DNA of 6,759 bases from Alphaproteobacteria bacterium (lineage in GTDB: Bacteria; Pseudomonadota; Alphaproteobacteria; Rickettsiales; UBA8987), in the NCBI GenBank assembly GCA_003531345.1, contig DQGZ01000115.1, forward strand, positions 1-6,759, written 5' to 3'. A program made the translations under genes and the position numbers. The notes under the pieces are model-generated. The model was not told the DNA's origin, did not search any database, and saw nothing but the letters and a program-made list of their open reading frames with translations. This document shows positions 6,660-6,759 of the stretch, piece after piece (within the stretch, counting starts at the first letter, position 1; each line of letters opens with the position of its first letter).

Positions 6660-6759
6660 CCAACTTTATTAGTTGTAGAAACTGATTTATTACTCCCTTG
6701 TTTCAGATCAAGTGAACTTCATTAGATTTATGCTATCTGTAACAATTCAACTAGTTACG
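6660..6759. other. Non-coding 3' flank, no supported feature
   Basis: One hundred bases follow the propeller stop codon. No gene is supported on either strand. A short hairpin, caact-ttatt-agttg (6661-6675), lies directly after the stop but has only five base pairs and no T-run. A second 5-bp pairing, gtaac with gttac, occurs near the window end. Neither is a convincing terminator, so the operon may continue or end beyond the window. Confidence 0.6.

Noticed and set aside
6661..6675. Hairpin caact-ttatt-agttg after the last stop as a rho-independent terminator
   Set aside because: Only five base pairs, AT-rich, and not followed by a run of T; too weak to call.
6678..6704. gaaac / gtttc inverted repeat in the 3' flank
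   Set aside because: A five-base stem with a 17-base loop is expected by chance in AT-rich DNA.

Overview
The window carries most of a respiratory (membrane-bound, Nar-type) nitrate reductase operon, all on the + strand: narG (5' end missing), narH, narJ and narI. They are followed by a small parvulin-related chaperone gene and a gene for an exported YVTN-type beta-propeller protein. Subunit sequences, subunit order and the trailing PpiC/NifM-like gene all fit a proteobacterium; the same narGHJI-ppiase order is known from Pseudomonas. The DNA is clearly AT-rich, with codons biased to A/T at third positions, so this is not a typical high-GC pseudomonad or rhizobial denitrifier. A low-GC alpha- or gammaproteobacterium, possibly from a metagenome or single-cell assembly, is the best guess; the sequence does not settle it.

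Layout: 1-2205 C-terminal part of NarG; 2218-3744 NarH; 3734-4453 NarJ (overlaps narH by 11 nt); 4455-5144 NarI; 5148-5621 shortened PpiC/NifM-like protein; 5631-6659 signal-peptide-bearing seven-repeat beta-propeller; 6660-6759 non-coding. Gaps between genes are 12, -11, 1, 3 and 9 nt, each gene has a good Shine-Dalgarno sequence, and no room exists for internal promoters or terminators between genes. This looks like one transcript. Its promoter lies upstream, outside the window.

How the genes work together: NarI takes electrons from quinol through two b hemes, NarH passes them along Fe-S clusters, and NarG reduces nitrate to nitrite at its Mo-bisMGD site on the cytoplasmic face. NarJ is the dedicated chaperone for cofactor insertion and membrane docking. 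The PpiC-like protein probably helped fold the complex in its ancestral form, but here it has lost the catalytic isomerase domain and keeps only the flanking chaperone-type segments. The propeller protein is predicted to be periplasmic and has no established link to nitrate reduction; its Met/His-rich insertion hints at metal binding.

The points most worth a second look are the in-frame loss of the PPIase domain, the uncharacterised propeller as the last gene of the operon, the Cys/Gly-rich tail of NarJ, and a 24-bp direct repeat at the window edge that looks like an assembly artefact or rearrangement.
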